From Chaetoderma sp. LZ-2023a (lineage: Eukaryota; Mollusca; Caudofoveata; Chaetodermatida; Chaetodermatidae): a stretch of DNA of 64,000 nt. The stretch is taken from assembly GCA_034401795.1 (NCBI GenBank), contig CM067373.1, forward strand, positions 40,388,671 through 40,452,670, in the 5' to 3' direction. Made by a program: the position numbers and the translations under genes. Every line of letters begins with the position of its first letter. The first letter of the stretch is position 1. Positions 36,404-46,683 of this stretch are shown piece by piece. The notes under the pieces were generated by a model, which was not told where the DNA came from, did no database searches, and saw only the letters and a list, made by a program, of their open reading frames with translations.

Positions 36404-36456
36404 TGACGTCATAATCAACTACGTGATGTGTAGAATGACGTCGATAAGTACGTCAC
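36404..36456. promoter_or_regulatory. Cluster of CRE/ATF-like motifs
   Basis: A full palindromic TGACGTCA lies at 36,404-36,411. TGACGTCG is at about 36,436-36,443 and TACGTCAC (complement GTGACGTA) at about 36,449-36,456. Three CREB/ATF-type sites within about 50 bp in otherwise non-coding DNA could mark a regulatory region. No adjacent gene is recognised, so this is only a motif call. Confidence 0.45.
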
Positions 36457-36525
36457 GAACACATATTTGAAGACGGTCTACGCGCTGTTGTACAAATTGT
36501 ATGTTTATACTATTTAATAGATATT

Positions 36526-36592
36526 CTGTTGAATATTTTGTAACTATGGCAGCAACAGCACCGAGTCAAATTAGTTACAAAATATTCAACAG
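36526..36592. repeat. Foldback with perfect 20-bp arms
   Basis: CTGTTGAATATTTTGTAACT at 36,526-36,545 is exactly complementary to 36,573-36,592. The loop contains 'GGCAGCAACAGCACCG'. The right arm and downstream 'AGCTTCCCTGTATAGTT' align with the second foldback at 36.9-37.0 kb, so the two are related. Confidence 0.85.
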
Positions 36593-36907
36593 CTTCCCTG
36601 TATAGTTTGCAGGAAATTGATAGTTAGGGCATTCTGGGATCGATCAATCCCAACACGGTGAGGTGTGGGTTGAGCTTAGCTAGAGATGGGCGGGGCATAG
36701 CTAAAACCGGAAAGGTCCATTAGCTTACATCAATCCTTTTGATCAATCGATATTTACTAGGTAATCCTAGCATGTCAATTCCAACGCAACTGGAAAAACA
36801 TTTTGACTATATTTTGAAACTGACCAGGATGAGGCGGCATTAACCCTTTAAGCCATACAGATCAAGAACTACAAATTATTTATGATGTAAGAAATATTTT
36901 ATTTCTG

Positions 36908-37008
36908 CTATTCAAATATTTTGAAACTAATTTGACTGGGAGATGTTGCTGCCATATACCATAGGCAACACCAGGTTCCAGTCAAATTAGATTCAGAATA
37001 TTCAACAG
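36908..37008. repeat. Related foldback, second copy
   Basis: 'ATTCAAATATTTTGAAACTA' and 'TAATTTGACTGG' pair with 'CCAGTCAAATTA' and 'CAGAATATTCAACAG', around a core 'GTTGCTGCC...GGCAAC'. Together with the 36.5 kb copy this defines a short palindromic repeat family. Confidence 0.75.
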
Positions 37009-37124
37009 CTTTCTTGTATAGTTACCCTTGCCCCGTAAGAGGATACTGATATCGGCTCTGTCTGTGTGTAAATACATGCGTGCATGCAAGTGCACGTTAG
37101 TTTCATAGAATAGCATAAATTATG

Positions 37125-37405
37125 TGAGGATGTTTGCCGAGCTAAGACTATTTTTGAAAATTTATCACTGGAAGACTGGCTCGGTTTTTGAGCCAGTCCT
37201 TGCTCTGGCAAATTTTCAAAAATAGTCTTCTCATGACCTGCAAATGGGCATTCATCAAGACCTCTTTGGATGAATTTTTAAAATATTTTTGAAAATTTAC
37301 CGCTGGAATGACTGGCTCGGTTTTCGATTCAGTCATTCCAGTGGACAACTTTCAAAAATAGTCTTCTCATGACCTGCAAATGCATATTCTTCAAGGACAC
37401 TTTGC
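37125..37405. mobile_element. Two tandem palindromic MITE copies H and I
   Basis: The copies are centred near 37,185 and 37,325. Each has 'TTTTTGAAAATTTA(C/T)C', a 'GACTGGCTCGGTTTT' centre and the right-arm 'AAAATAGTCTTCTCATGACC'. The shared ending 'TCATGACCTGCAAATG' distinguishes this pair from the other copies and suggests local duplication. Confidence 0.8.
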
Positions 37406-37613
37406 ATAAATTTGTCGTAAGCGTACACCCTTTGAATTCTGAATAGCCCTACTACATGTTATATTATCAGCATCATAGCAGCTCTCATCTCCTATGTCAT
37501 GTACACTGTCTCATTGTTTGTTAGGGGTCCATTGATTCATAGGATGTGCCTTTGATGGACTGCCCATTTCCAATTTACATGTAAAATATGTTATGAAATA
37601 AACAACTTTGAAC

Positions 37614-38737
37614 TTTGTGATTAGGCGTGCACGATTTTTCGATTTAATCGTGAAGTTTGATTTATTTCTTAAATCACGATTTTTACAATGTAATTGAGGA
37701 AAAATCGAAAAATCGTAAAAAATCTAATGTTTGTACTTTTCCGTCGCATTTTATCAGTACATGTGTACAATTATAATCGATTCATGCCTGTGTTCATTGT
37801 GTTTATATCCTGCCGTGCCCTGCACGTGTCAAATAATTACTAATCACAACACAAAGCCCTACAATAAACAAGCTAACAATAGCGAGGTAACACATTTGTC
37901 ATTGAGAAAACCAGCTAGTTACTCCGTCGAATCGCCATATAATTTTCTTTCTTTCACTGCAGACCCTGAGTCTGTCGTGAAATGCCAAGTATATACTTAG
38001 TTGCAGAGTGTTAGGCAATCAGTGAACATAATTCTTTTTAATTCTAGAGTTAGCAATTTCCGGCGGTGTAATAATTTTTCCTTTTTGATTCAGTTGTCAT
38101 GTCAAATTAAAGAAAATTAAGCAACAGCATTCCAGATTGTTTGATTTTGAACTGTGCATTCTGTTGGTTACTCTTAAATGTAAATCGTACATTCTGAAAG
38201 CAACTATAAAGTGCACTATAGAACGAGTTTACGCCATTACACTCGTACTTACTCAAAGCTACTGTCCTATGTATGTGTATTGCGCAGTATCTCCCGGGTA
38301 CTAATATTAGCGTCTTCGCGTTACTCCGTTAATGACATAAACTCGTCCTACAAAGGGAGACTATAAGCGGAAGCTGATACATCATGTAATTTCTTTTTTT
38401 TTCGGCGACATTTTATCTCAAATTGTGATGAAATGAATAATGTTTATTAAACTATACACAACATTTAGGCGGTCCCAATTAATAATTTCACTCCCGCGAT
38501 GATGAATATAAGGTATACATTAAGCATAGACGTAGGATGGTAAGAATTTGTCGCATGAAAATGTGTTCTAATTTTGTGCTATTTTTGTATCATTTATTTC
38601 AACTTTCTAGAAACAAGTCACGTTATCCGGTTTATACTTTTAGTAATTTGGACCTACGATTTAATCGAAAATCATGATTCTTTTACAAAATCGATCGGGA
38701 TGTTTCAAAGCAAGAATCGTGCAAGCCTATTTGTGAT
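37614..38737. mobile_element. Non-autonomous hAT element, 1.1 kb, with 8-bp TSD
   Basis: The element body is 37,622-38,729 (1,108 bp), bounded by a perfect direct repeat TTTGTGAT at 37,614-37,621 and 38,730-38,737. The termini are TAGGCGTGCACGATT at the left and AATCGTGCAAGCCTA at the right, inverted with one mismatch. Subterminal 'CGATTTAATCG' occurs near both ends. TAGG-type termini with an 8-bp duplication are typical of hAT transposons. The interior encodes no transposase-like ORF; an 89-codon ORF at 37,731-38,000 has no recognisable domain. Confidence 0.9.
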
Positions 38738-40190
38738 CATCTAGACACTTATGATTCCACCTTGTCTAATCCCACAAAGGTGAGACAACAGTTAGAAATT
38801 AGTTGCTCCACACAATGCACATATAAAGATAATAGCGAATGCAGTGAGCGTATATAGATAACATGTACATACGTGTAATGAGGAAAAATCAACAGAAAAT
38901 GAGACCGGGAACCAAGCTAAAATACATATACCATGTGACTGAGAAAGCTTCGTTTCCGGTCGCAAGCTTGTTTTGTTTCCAGTTTCGAGTTATGATATAG
39001 CTTTTGTGGTTTCTTCATGGGCCTCCATTGCATTATGGGATATGGTTCTTCATTATGCGTATGTTCCTCTCGTTGCTTTAGGGCAACCTACTGCACATTT
39101 TCAAGGTCCAAAATTTGTGTGATATTGTTATCATGAAATAGCGTACATTTACTTTAGAATGTAAAGCTATTAAATGGTCCGACGCAGACCAGATAAAAGC
39201 TTTATTTATTCCTATTGATGCGTCTGTAAATGCAATATGAGGTTTGGTTGACTGTCTCATATTAATTTTAACACTCATGGCCATGGAAACTCATTGTTGT
39301 CAATGTCGTATGTAGTTAGCAAAGATAGCAGGAAATTTAAGGCCAGGTCCCACACCAATCGCACTCGGATGGAATGTACATTCATGTATTTACTCGCAGA
39401 CATGCATTAATTCCTGTTTGTAGCTTATGTCTGGATAAACGAGATTTAAAAATTCTAGCGGACGATCTTTCATTAGATGTCATAGTTACTATGAGCTTGT
39501 TTTTATTTCCCCCAAATAGCGAGGAGCACTGCGATACGTCGGTACAAATTTTATAACGTCACTAAACTGGTGCAACTATTTTAATGGTGCAGGCCCTGGT
39601 AAAAGATGCAACAATGCTGGCGGATATCACTGACAATGGGCAGATGCATTGGTGTGAATATCGTGGACTGGATTTACCAGAATTCCCTCCACGTATGACA
39701 AAAAATTAGCTTCAAAATACTATTATAACTATAGATGGGCATACGTATTTAGGACATTTCGACTCTATACAAATTCGTCACATTTATTTAAGCAATAAAT
39801 GGTGTCTGCGTTCGCTTATAGACAACGCATATTTTCATCTTACAATTTATTCACTTTGTTACCTTTATTGCCTTTGGAACTGGCTTTTCTAACTGCCACT
39901 CTCGAACATCATCAGCCAAAGAAGTTACAGAGGCATCCATGACTAAAACCCGTGGTGTCGGAATTGGTGCACGCTTTCACACATTGCCGTCATTACAATG
40001 ACAATCGCAACATACCGTTTAATGTATTATTGACATTGTTTAAGCATTCGTTTAACCATAAAAGATGAAAAATATAGTCAGCAAATCACTTGACAACACG
40101 TCGGCCATTTTTAAACAACTTGTATTCTGGGTTGCCAGATTGAAGCGCAGCGTAGTAATTGCCAGATTGGAAAATATTCATCATCATCAA
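38738..40190. other. Unique-looking non-coding stretch
   Basis: No ORF over 70 codons and no recognisable domain. This is moderately AT-rich sequence without obvious tandem structure; it may be intergenic or intronic host DNA. Confidence 0.5.
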
Positions 40191-40196
40191 TCCTAG

Positions 40197-40283
40197 GCTG
40201 GTACCCGACTCCTCATACCCTCGCTGACGATTCTCTGGCTCAGGATATATTGTGATTATGAGCAATTGGAGTCGGGTACCAGC
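40197..40283. repeat. Inverted repeat, 16-bp perfect arms
   Basis: GCTGGTACCCGACTCC at 40,197-40,212 pairs exactly with GGAGTCGGGTACCAGC at 40,268-40,283. The flanking 'AGCTTACATCAATCC' on the right also occurs near 36,723, hinting at a dispersed element end. Confidence 0.85.
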
Positions 40284-40307
40284 TTACATCAATCCATCAT
40301 AATTTGA

Positions 40308-40341
40308 TCATCATCGTCATCATCATCATCATCATCAGCAG

Positions 40342-40401
<60 letters not shown>

Positions 40402-40403
40402 AC
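40308..40403. repeat. (CAT)n microsatellite
   Basis: About thirty CAT/ATC triplets with a 'CAGCAG' interruption. The minus-strand reading gives an aspartate run, which is a repeat artefact. Confidence 0.95.
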
Positions 40404-40741
40404 ATAGATACATAGAGTTTACTGTCATGTGGGCTAGTTAGCTTGTGACATGACTTCACTGTCTTCATAGTCTTCATCTTCTTCTTGTGTAGATACCGCC
40501 TCTCGAATATGATCCAGGGATTCAGAATCCTTTAGGCGAACCTCCGTGACGGAGTAGTTCCTATTATATTATAACTTTAACTGTACATATCAGACTAACT
40601 GTGCACATCGCGCTATGTATATAGGTCTATACACAAGGAATTGACTATTGAATTTTCGTCGAATGTCAATGTTCAAACCGCAGGATTTATCATGTGTTGT
40701 GACCTTAAATGTGTAGTTCAGGAGAGTTTTTTAGACTGATT

Positions 40742-41696
40742 TTAATGGGTTAACAGAGGTCCAACAGATGGTGTGTTCATAAGTGATGAACGTTTTGAGT
40801 GTATACTGTAGCAGAGTTCTCTTGATAATTTTTCGAATGTTTCTAGATTGGTGTCTGCTAGTTTGCTAGCATCTAGGATAGCCTGCATATAGTGCTCACT
40901 GTTCATGCTGATGTTGAGTCGCTTTAGTAGTTTTCGTATTTTTATGAGATATAGCTGTCTGAAATGATCTAGCTCTTGGCAGTCGATAAGGAAATGCTGT
41001 AGATCTTCTCTGTGATGGCTGCATAGCTGACATTTTACCACTCCTCCTTTGTTCCTGGTTGGGCCTCCGAAGAGATGATATCTCTGCACGGGTAGTCTTA
41101 CTTTCACTGTAGCTTTGTAGACTGAGGTTTTATCTGTCTCGAAGCTTCTCCATGTTATGTGTGGTATACAGATCTTATAGGTATCCACGTTCAAGTAATG
41201 TAGAGTGCTTTTATTTGCAGCTTCGTCCTTTAGTTTGTTTTCCCAGTAGTTGTTTACATTTGACGTGACTGTCTTCTTCCATGTTGCCTTAGTAGGGGTG
41301 TTTGCTAGAAGGGAGTATGCGGAAGGTAGTTCATACTGCTGAATGATTTTCTTTAGCTTTACAGTCCAGCTATTGGATGATGGTAGTTTCACAGCCAGTT
41401 GCCTTTCTAGAACCTCTCTTTCAACAGAATTTTGATGATGTAGCATTTGTATGAAGAAGTGTAGTATTTCTTTTGTACAGCTCTCCCTCAAGTGGTGGGG
41501 TTCCTAAGAGTATTCTTTTGTGCAGCTCTCCCTCAAGTGGTAGGGTTCCTAAGAGTATGTAGACAGCTGTATTTGCAGTTGAAACTGGCAGATGCTGAAT
41601 TGCTTTCAGTTGTGACCGATAGAAATTCTCCAGCTTTTCAAGTTCAGTCTGAGGGAGTATAAGTCTCTCAAGACCATGTAGAAGAACGGGGGTCAC
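40742..41696 (-). pseudogene. Non-LTR reverse transcriptase C-terminal tail, decayed
   Basis: Two overlapping minus-strand frames (41,696-41,421 and 41,491-40,742) give the region downstream of the RT domain in a LINE-type protein. The first has 'LLHGLERLILPQTELEKLE' and 'STANTAVYILLGTLPLEGE', a layout typical after the RT core. The second (249 codons) ends in a putative zinc-binding stretch 'CQLCSHHREDLQHFLIDC', then 'ILDASKLAD' and 'CYSIHSKRSSLMN'. I recall this tail from abundant endonuclease/RT elements of molluscs and cnidarians. A 45-bp tandem duplication (about 41,475-41,565) repeats 'LLGT(L/P)PLEGEL(H/Y)KR' and a frame break follows it. RT catalytic motifs are missing, so it is a 5'-truncated, dead copy. 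Confidence 0.75.
41475..41565 (-). repeat. 45-bp tandem duplication within RT tail
   Basis: 'CTCTCCCTCAAGTGGT' recurs 45 bp apart (41,481 and 41,526), with 'GGGTTCCTAAGAGTAT' after each. The length is a multiple of three, so it duplicates 15 codons in frame. Confidence 0.85.
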
Positions 41697-41725
41697 ATAG
41701 ATGTCATAGAGCTCTATGTGACCCC
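41689..41725. repeat. Inverted repeat at junction of two LINE fragments
   Basis: GGGGTCACATAGA (41,689-41,701) pairs exactly with TCTATGTGACCCC (41,713-41,725) across an 11-nt loop. It lies where the tail of one LINE fragment ends ('GVT' stop) and the next begins, and may mark a recombination or 3'-end structure. Confidence 0.8.
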
Positions 41726-42414
41726 AATATCTGACATGTGGGTGCGGATGGGAGTGATCAGAAAGTCAGTCTGGTAAGCAATGTCCTTGTAGAACTTGCC
41801 TAATCTCCCTTTGAAGGCGTTGACTGAGGGTGCTGATACAACTGGGTCTGGCAGGTTATTCCAGTGGTTTGTGATCCTGTGGCTGAAAAAACGTTTACTG
41901 GTGTCTGTCTTAAAGCACTGTTTTAGGAGTTTTAACCGTGCCCTCGTGTACGATCCCCTTTGTCCAGTGGTAGCAGTTCAGCATAGACCACATCATAGAT
42001 GTTACGTGTGTACTTATAGGCTTCGATTAGATCACTATGCAGACGTCGGTAGACTAAGCTTGGTAGGTTCAGTGTGTGGAGACGTTCTTCATATTGTATG
42101 TCTTTAAATCCTGGTATAACGTTTATAGCACGCCGCTGAACATTTTCGAGTAGTTGTATATCCTTTTTATACAATGGCAACCAAACTAAATTTCCATATT
42201 CCAGATGTGGCCGAACTAAGCTCTTGAATAAGAGGACAAATGTGCTCGGTTCACCGAAATAGAAAGATCTCCGAATCATGCCAACAATTCTATTTGCTTT
42301 GTTATCAGCTATTTCTGCATGATGTCTAAATTTGAGTGTGTTATCCACGCAGACACCAAGATCCTTCTCACACATCATCTCTTCCAGGATAACCTCTTGG
42401 CCATTTTCAATCAC
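41714..42414 (-). pseudogene. CR1/jockey-like RT fragment, frameshifted
   Basis: This is the C-terminal half of a non-LTR RT. The 160-codon part (42,414-41,932) has 'KDLGVCVDNTLKFRHH', 'NRIVGMIRRSF', 'LFKSLVRPHLEYGNLVW' and 'LLENVQRRA', the conserved RT7-thumb order of CR1/jockey-clade proteins. An apparent one-base frame change near 41,935 shifts reading to a second frame that continues 'LKLLKQCFKTDTSKRFFS', 'RITNHWNNLP' and 'FKGRLGKFYKD', stopping at 41,714. The YxDD catalytic motif is upstream and absent. It is dead, and it lies in the same orientation as the neighbouring LINE tails. Confidence 0.8.
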
Positions 42415-42419
42415 TGTGT

Positions 42420-42579
42420 ATTGTTACATAGTTACATAGTCCTTTTCTGCTCATTAGGCTAACAGCCTGTAGCAGACCTTCGTATTCATCTTTGATAACT
42501 TCGATCGATTCCTCTTGTACCTGTTGTACATGTGGGTGGGTGCGGACGAGTTCGATGGGAAAGTAATTTTTGAACATAT
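42420..42579 (-). pseudogene. 3' part of a LINE RT ORF split by the LTR element
   Basis: Minus-strand reading includes 'NYFPIELVRTHPHVQQVQEE' and 'YEGLLQAVSLMSRKG'. It is the downstream half of the reading frame found at 53,634-53,880. When the 11-kb element and one ATAT copy are mentally removed, the frame reads through from 'RLDKFYKDH' into this segment. This shows the LTR element inserted into a LINE ORF or its 3' end. Confidence 0.7.
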
Positions 42580-44361
42580 TGAAGATTTTCGGTGGGTGGG
42601 CATGGCCTTCAAGAACACTTACTAAGATCTCTCATCGATGGTCACTCCCGCTTCGCTACCGGAAACATTTTAAGTGTTGCTGCGACAACGTCGCCAGTAG
42701 TGAGGAGGGGCAAAGTAGCTGCAGTCAGATCACCTCCTCTGACAGATGGTGAAGTGGCGATATTTATTTCTGACTGCTGGGCCTAATCTGACTGATCAAG
42801 ATCCTGGTAAGGGCTGGGTGTGTCTCCCAGCTCAACTAGATTCCTAATAACTAATAAATGACTGGTCTTACATATATGTAAGATGAAAACTTTATTTACA
42901 TTATAGATACAAACAGTTTTGAATAATAGAGAAAGATCGCTCATACAAGGAACTACTTGGTACAATATTGTGTACCTAAAACTATCAGCTAAACTACTCT
43001 AAGTCTAATGCTATTCTAACCTACCCTACTGTAAGCTTCGCTAGGCATAACAGCCACAGCTTAAACTAAACAGCAAGATGCTTAGTGAATCAGAGATGGT
43101 GATTGATTAATTTATTCTGAGAGAACTACCTTCTTTTATAGCCCCAATTTGGACTTTCCAAATCTTCCATTTATTTCTCAGAAATGTACAACTTCTCTCA
43201 AAATATATTCCTACAACTCTTCTAGGCACCCGATAAGCACACCTTGATTGGCTGAACAATAAATTCACCAATCAACTTCCGCTTATCTTTTCCTAGAAGT
43301 TCTGACCTGATAACTGATTGGTCCTTTCAGCCAATCAGTGATTCCTCCCTCACTTGCCTGGTGCACAAATCTATTCTTTATAATTCTTTACTACAGAGTC
43401 TGATTGATCCTGATTGGTTATGACGTCATTCCGACAAATCATACTCTGCCCAATTCTTCCACGAAGATTGTGCCTCATATAATCAAAGCAGTGGAAACCA
43501 GTCGTGGTTTAATGTGATCTGTCAGCTAACTAACAACATTCTGGTATGTGTTGCTGTTGCATACCATAAAATGAGTGGCATATAGTTTATCAATAAATTT
43601 CGATTCTGTTATGAATTCCCAAAAGGACGCTACAATGTCCATGTCCTGTCCATTGCATACTAATGGAGAAGTCTCGAGAATGCTAGGGTGCTAGGCACAT
43701 GTGCTGGATAATTCATTACCAGATGGTATTGTTCTAGCCCACGACCAAATACTAGAGTGCTTACATCATCAACTGTGTCAGTTAGTCACGTTCAATTTAT
43801 TCTCAAAATTCATGATCCCAACACTAGCCACTAAACATCAATTATTTCCAAGACTACAACCATCAACGACTGCTGAATATCATAAAAGTGAATGCTGACT
43901 AAGCGCAACGACTTTCATCTAAATAATTCTCAAATACACATCAACTCAGAACCATAGAATCATTTCCAATTAAATCATCAGTTTCTAACATTATCATATT
44001 AATCTCATTTGCTGGTTATGCAATGCCATAAACAGCATCCTATTCATTTAACATTAGTACTCTTCTACTACATATAAAGAGATGACCTGGCTGGCTCGAC
44101 TTTCCACCGTCCCAATGATTGACACATATTTATAAATAACAGGTGGTCGACTTATCCACGGTACACTTAGTCATCATAACTTTCCCAACTCGAATTGTAT
44201 GTTATAAATATAACTGATGCAATGCCACGACGTCCATCTTTAGCTCACCTGGAGTTTTAGCTCACCTGCTATTTTCAAAATATAATTTCTTTTGGGTTTT
44301 ACGTGAATTATAAGACATCCTGCGGGGTCATGACTTCCCACAAGACAATCCCATATTTACA
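42580..44361 (-). repeat. 3' LTR (1,782 bp)
   Basis: It runs TGTAAATATGGGATTG ... CCGAAAATCTTCA on the minus strand and matches 51,867-53,629 along its whole length with scattered substitutions and small indels. An AATAAA polyadenylation motif lies at 42,891-42,896 (minus), downstream of a TATA box at 43,134-43,141. Short ORFs inside are not conserved between the two LTRs in a convincing way. Confidence 0.93.
43134..43430 (-). promoter_or_regulatory. LTR promoter of 3' copy: CCAAT cluster, CRE, TATA
   Basis: Reading the minus strand, a palindromic CRE TGACGTCA (43,421-43,428) and about five CCAAT/ATTGG boxes (43,240-43,420) precede CTATAAAAG (43,133-43,141). Spacing and order fit a RNA polymerase II U3 promoter with transcription starting about 25-30 nt after the TATA box. 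The same sites are in the 5' LTR. Confidence 0.65.
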
Positions 44362-44866
44362 CATGCCCACCAACCAAAGTTAATTAACCATCTCTTATGC
44401 GCCTAAGAATTGTTGATTAACACGTTGTGCACCATCAACAACCAAAACACCACTATACCAGGGCAATCCAGATGAAACGCATCACCCTATACAATAAGCA
44501 TAAACAATAATATAACAGCACAGCAAGAAATCAATGCGAAAAGAAACAATAAACAATAATTAAATCAAATAAAAGAAAAACAATACAATAGCAATTAACA
44601 ATCAAAACAATACCGAATTAAAAGAAAACAGTGCATAAACAATACGAATAACTGAACACAATAATACAATGCGTGAAGATCGCGTCATATATAACCTATG
44701 GACAAAATGTCCACCTAAATAAAGCAAAGGAATAAATAAATCGACAGAGTTCAAACATTAACTTACCGGCATAGAGATATCTGAGATATCAATAATCTCC
44801 ATGCGCATCTGGTAGGATGCCATGGGTGACGTCTTGCCTTTGGTTCTGATCAGCTTGTCCCCGGCA
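44362..44866 (-). other. Internal 3' region between env and 3' LTR
   Basis: About 500 bp, A-rich on the plus strand (many 'AACAATAA' motifs at 44,500-44,660) and without coding potential. The polypurine tract expected just before the 3' LTR is not clear; the nearest candidate is the G-rich 'GGTTGGTGGGCA' of the minus strand at about 44,364-44,375. Confidence 0.5.
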
Positions 44867-46587
44867 TTAGGCGTTGCCGCTGGTCGATCCAACAAACTTG
44901 TCCAGACAGATCCGAATCACGGAATCCTTTCTGTGAGTGGCTTTCGTGAAATGCACATTATATAAAACACACATTAGCACTATGAGTGCTGTGGCAGAAG
45001 CCACCAAATATAACAACACAGATCCAGTACCGATGCGGTCGACAATCGCTGCCTCGATCTCTGATAATGGCGCTAAAGGAACATACTTTGTTTTCTGTAA
45101 ATGGTTCCATTTTACACCTTTAAGTGGCTAACAGTTAAGGATTGGTTTAGGACACCAGCCAGATCCAATCTTGGCATGTCAATTGCCAAACTGATCTGAG
45201 CATACGACCGTCTGTAGGTCTGTATGCGTCCGAATTTCCATCTAGCACCGCTGTAATCATATTTATTCGACATCAAAGCATAAACACCATTCATTAATTC
45301 ACACCACTCGGTCAATTGTCCACCACAATGTACTTCCACATGTTCACCAAACGTCTGCAGTACCACTCCAATCCCTTTATGTGCAAATCGCTTACTCGCA
45401 ATATCATTCGATTGTGACAACTTAACAGCGCACGTACTATCAGTCAAATTTGTTAACAAACTCACAATACATGGTATGTGAGTCTTATCAACCCGTAACT
45501 GTCCGTGACATACTCGATGATCAACCCCTCGGCATTCGGATGGAGTAAAATACCAACCATTCTTTGTATCTAATCCAATACTGGGTCGAGCAATTATCAC
45601 CTGCATGTAATGCCCTACTATGCTTAAAGGTTCAGACCATGAATGCATGCCGTACTCAATATAATTACCACCATCAATCAGCGGTAAAGTAGCAATGTAA
45701 TATAACTGCGAGTCATCCTTCCATAATGGAGACACAATGACATTTCGGTAATACCACTGATATGGTTTAATCAACTCAAATCCTACACTAACCTGACTCG
45801 CGACTTCTGATAAATCGGATGGACTAAATAACTCTTCGGTTAATCTCCTCAATTGGAGGGAAGCAGTCTGCCTATGAAATTGTGCAGACAACTTTTGATA
45901 ACTGTACACAACGTTTTCCGCCGAATCGATTATATGTCCTAAGCGTACTAATGCATATAAATCTGCCAGATGTGATGCTTGTTGACCAAGTAATTTACTC
46001 ACATTCTTGGTCAAGCTGACCAAACTCTCCGTGACTTCATTGATCCTATTAGGGTTGATGTTAATTTCCTCGAAAGCGTGTTTCACATGAGACGATAGGT
46101 CATTACAAAAGTGAACTAACCTATTCATCTTCTTCATAGCTAATTTAACAATGTTCTTTAGTAACTCAATGTCAACAGATGTCGCCACTCCAAACAAGGA
46201 TGATACAACATCACCAACAAAGTTGAATAGTCCTCTCTTCTGTCGACTACCTGTGCAATGCAACATTGTTCGTTGGGTCTTCACAGCAATCTTTTTAATA
46301 CTGCTGATCCGATGTTGAAGTCCAAAAATGTCATTATTACGAAGAGAAGTTTTACTGCCTATATCAGAAACAAGTAGACGAAATCTATCCAATCGATTAA
46401 TAAAATCAGGTGGTAAGTATGAATGGTTGCTAGACACTACCACCATCCATTCAGCTCATACTACAGAAATTTGTTGATGATTGGTAATCATCACGCCATG
46501 CTGTAATTTATGAATATTCGATTTCTTACAAAGTCCAAAAACGATACTAACAAACAATAGCACTACACAGAGGCGTAAAGTATACAT
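44867..46587 (-). pseudogene. env: env-like gene, F-type fusion glycoprotein, broken
   Basis: Minus strand. A start at 46,585-46,587 opens with a hydrophobic signal peptide (core 'VVLLFVSIVFG'). One in-frame TGA near 46,458 separates it from a 444-codon ORF (46,446-45,112). In that ORF, residues 68-71 are RQKR, a furin site, followed by 'GLFNFVGDVVSSLFG', the fusion-peptide-like start typical of baculovirus-F/errantivirus env proteins. Heptad-like helices follow, then a Cys-rich distal part. After a frame change near 45,112 a further frame supplies a membrane span (core 'LLYLVASATALIVLMCVLY') and short cytoplasmic tail, ending at 44,867. The family role is membrane fusion during entry; here the stop and frame change make the copy non-functional. 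It overlaps nothing and follows the integrase tail by about 100 bp. Confidence 0.8.
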
Positions 46588-46683
46588 GACTTGTAAACAT
46601 TGACTACGATGTTATTACTAAGAGTATCATACAGCGATTAACACATTTTCGTACCACATCGACTTATAACGGCTTCAATACAT

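Noticed and set aside
40289-40477. Poly-aspartate protein
   Set aside because: It is produced entirely by the (CAT)n microsatellite; the flanks have no coding features.
42570-43898. Short ORFs within the LTRs
   Set aside because: They lie in U3/R/U5 sequence on the strand opposite to element transcription, and the matching ORFs in the other LTR differ in length.
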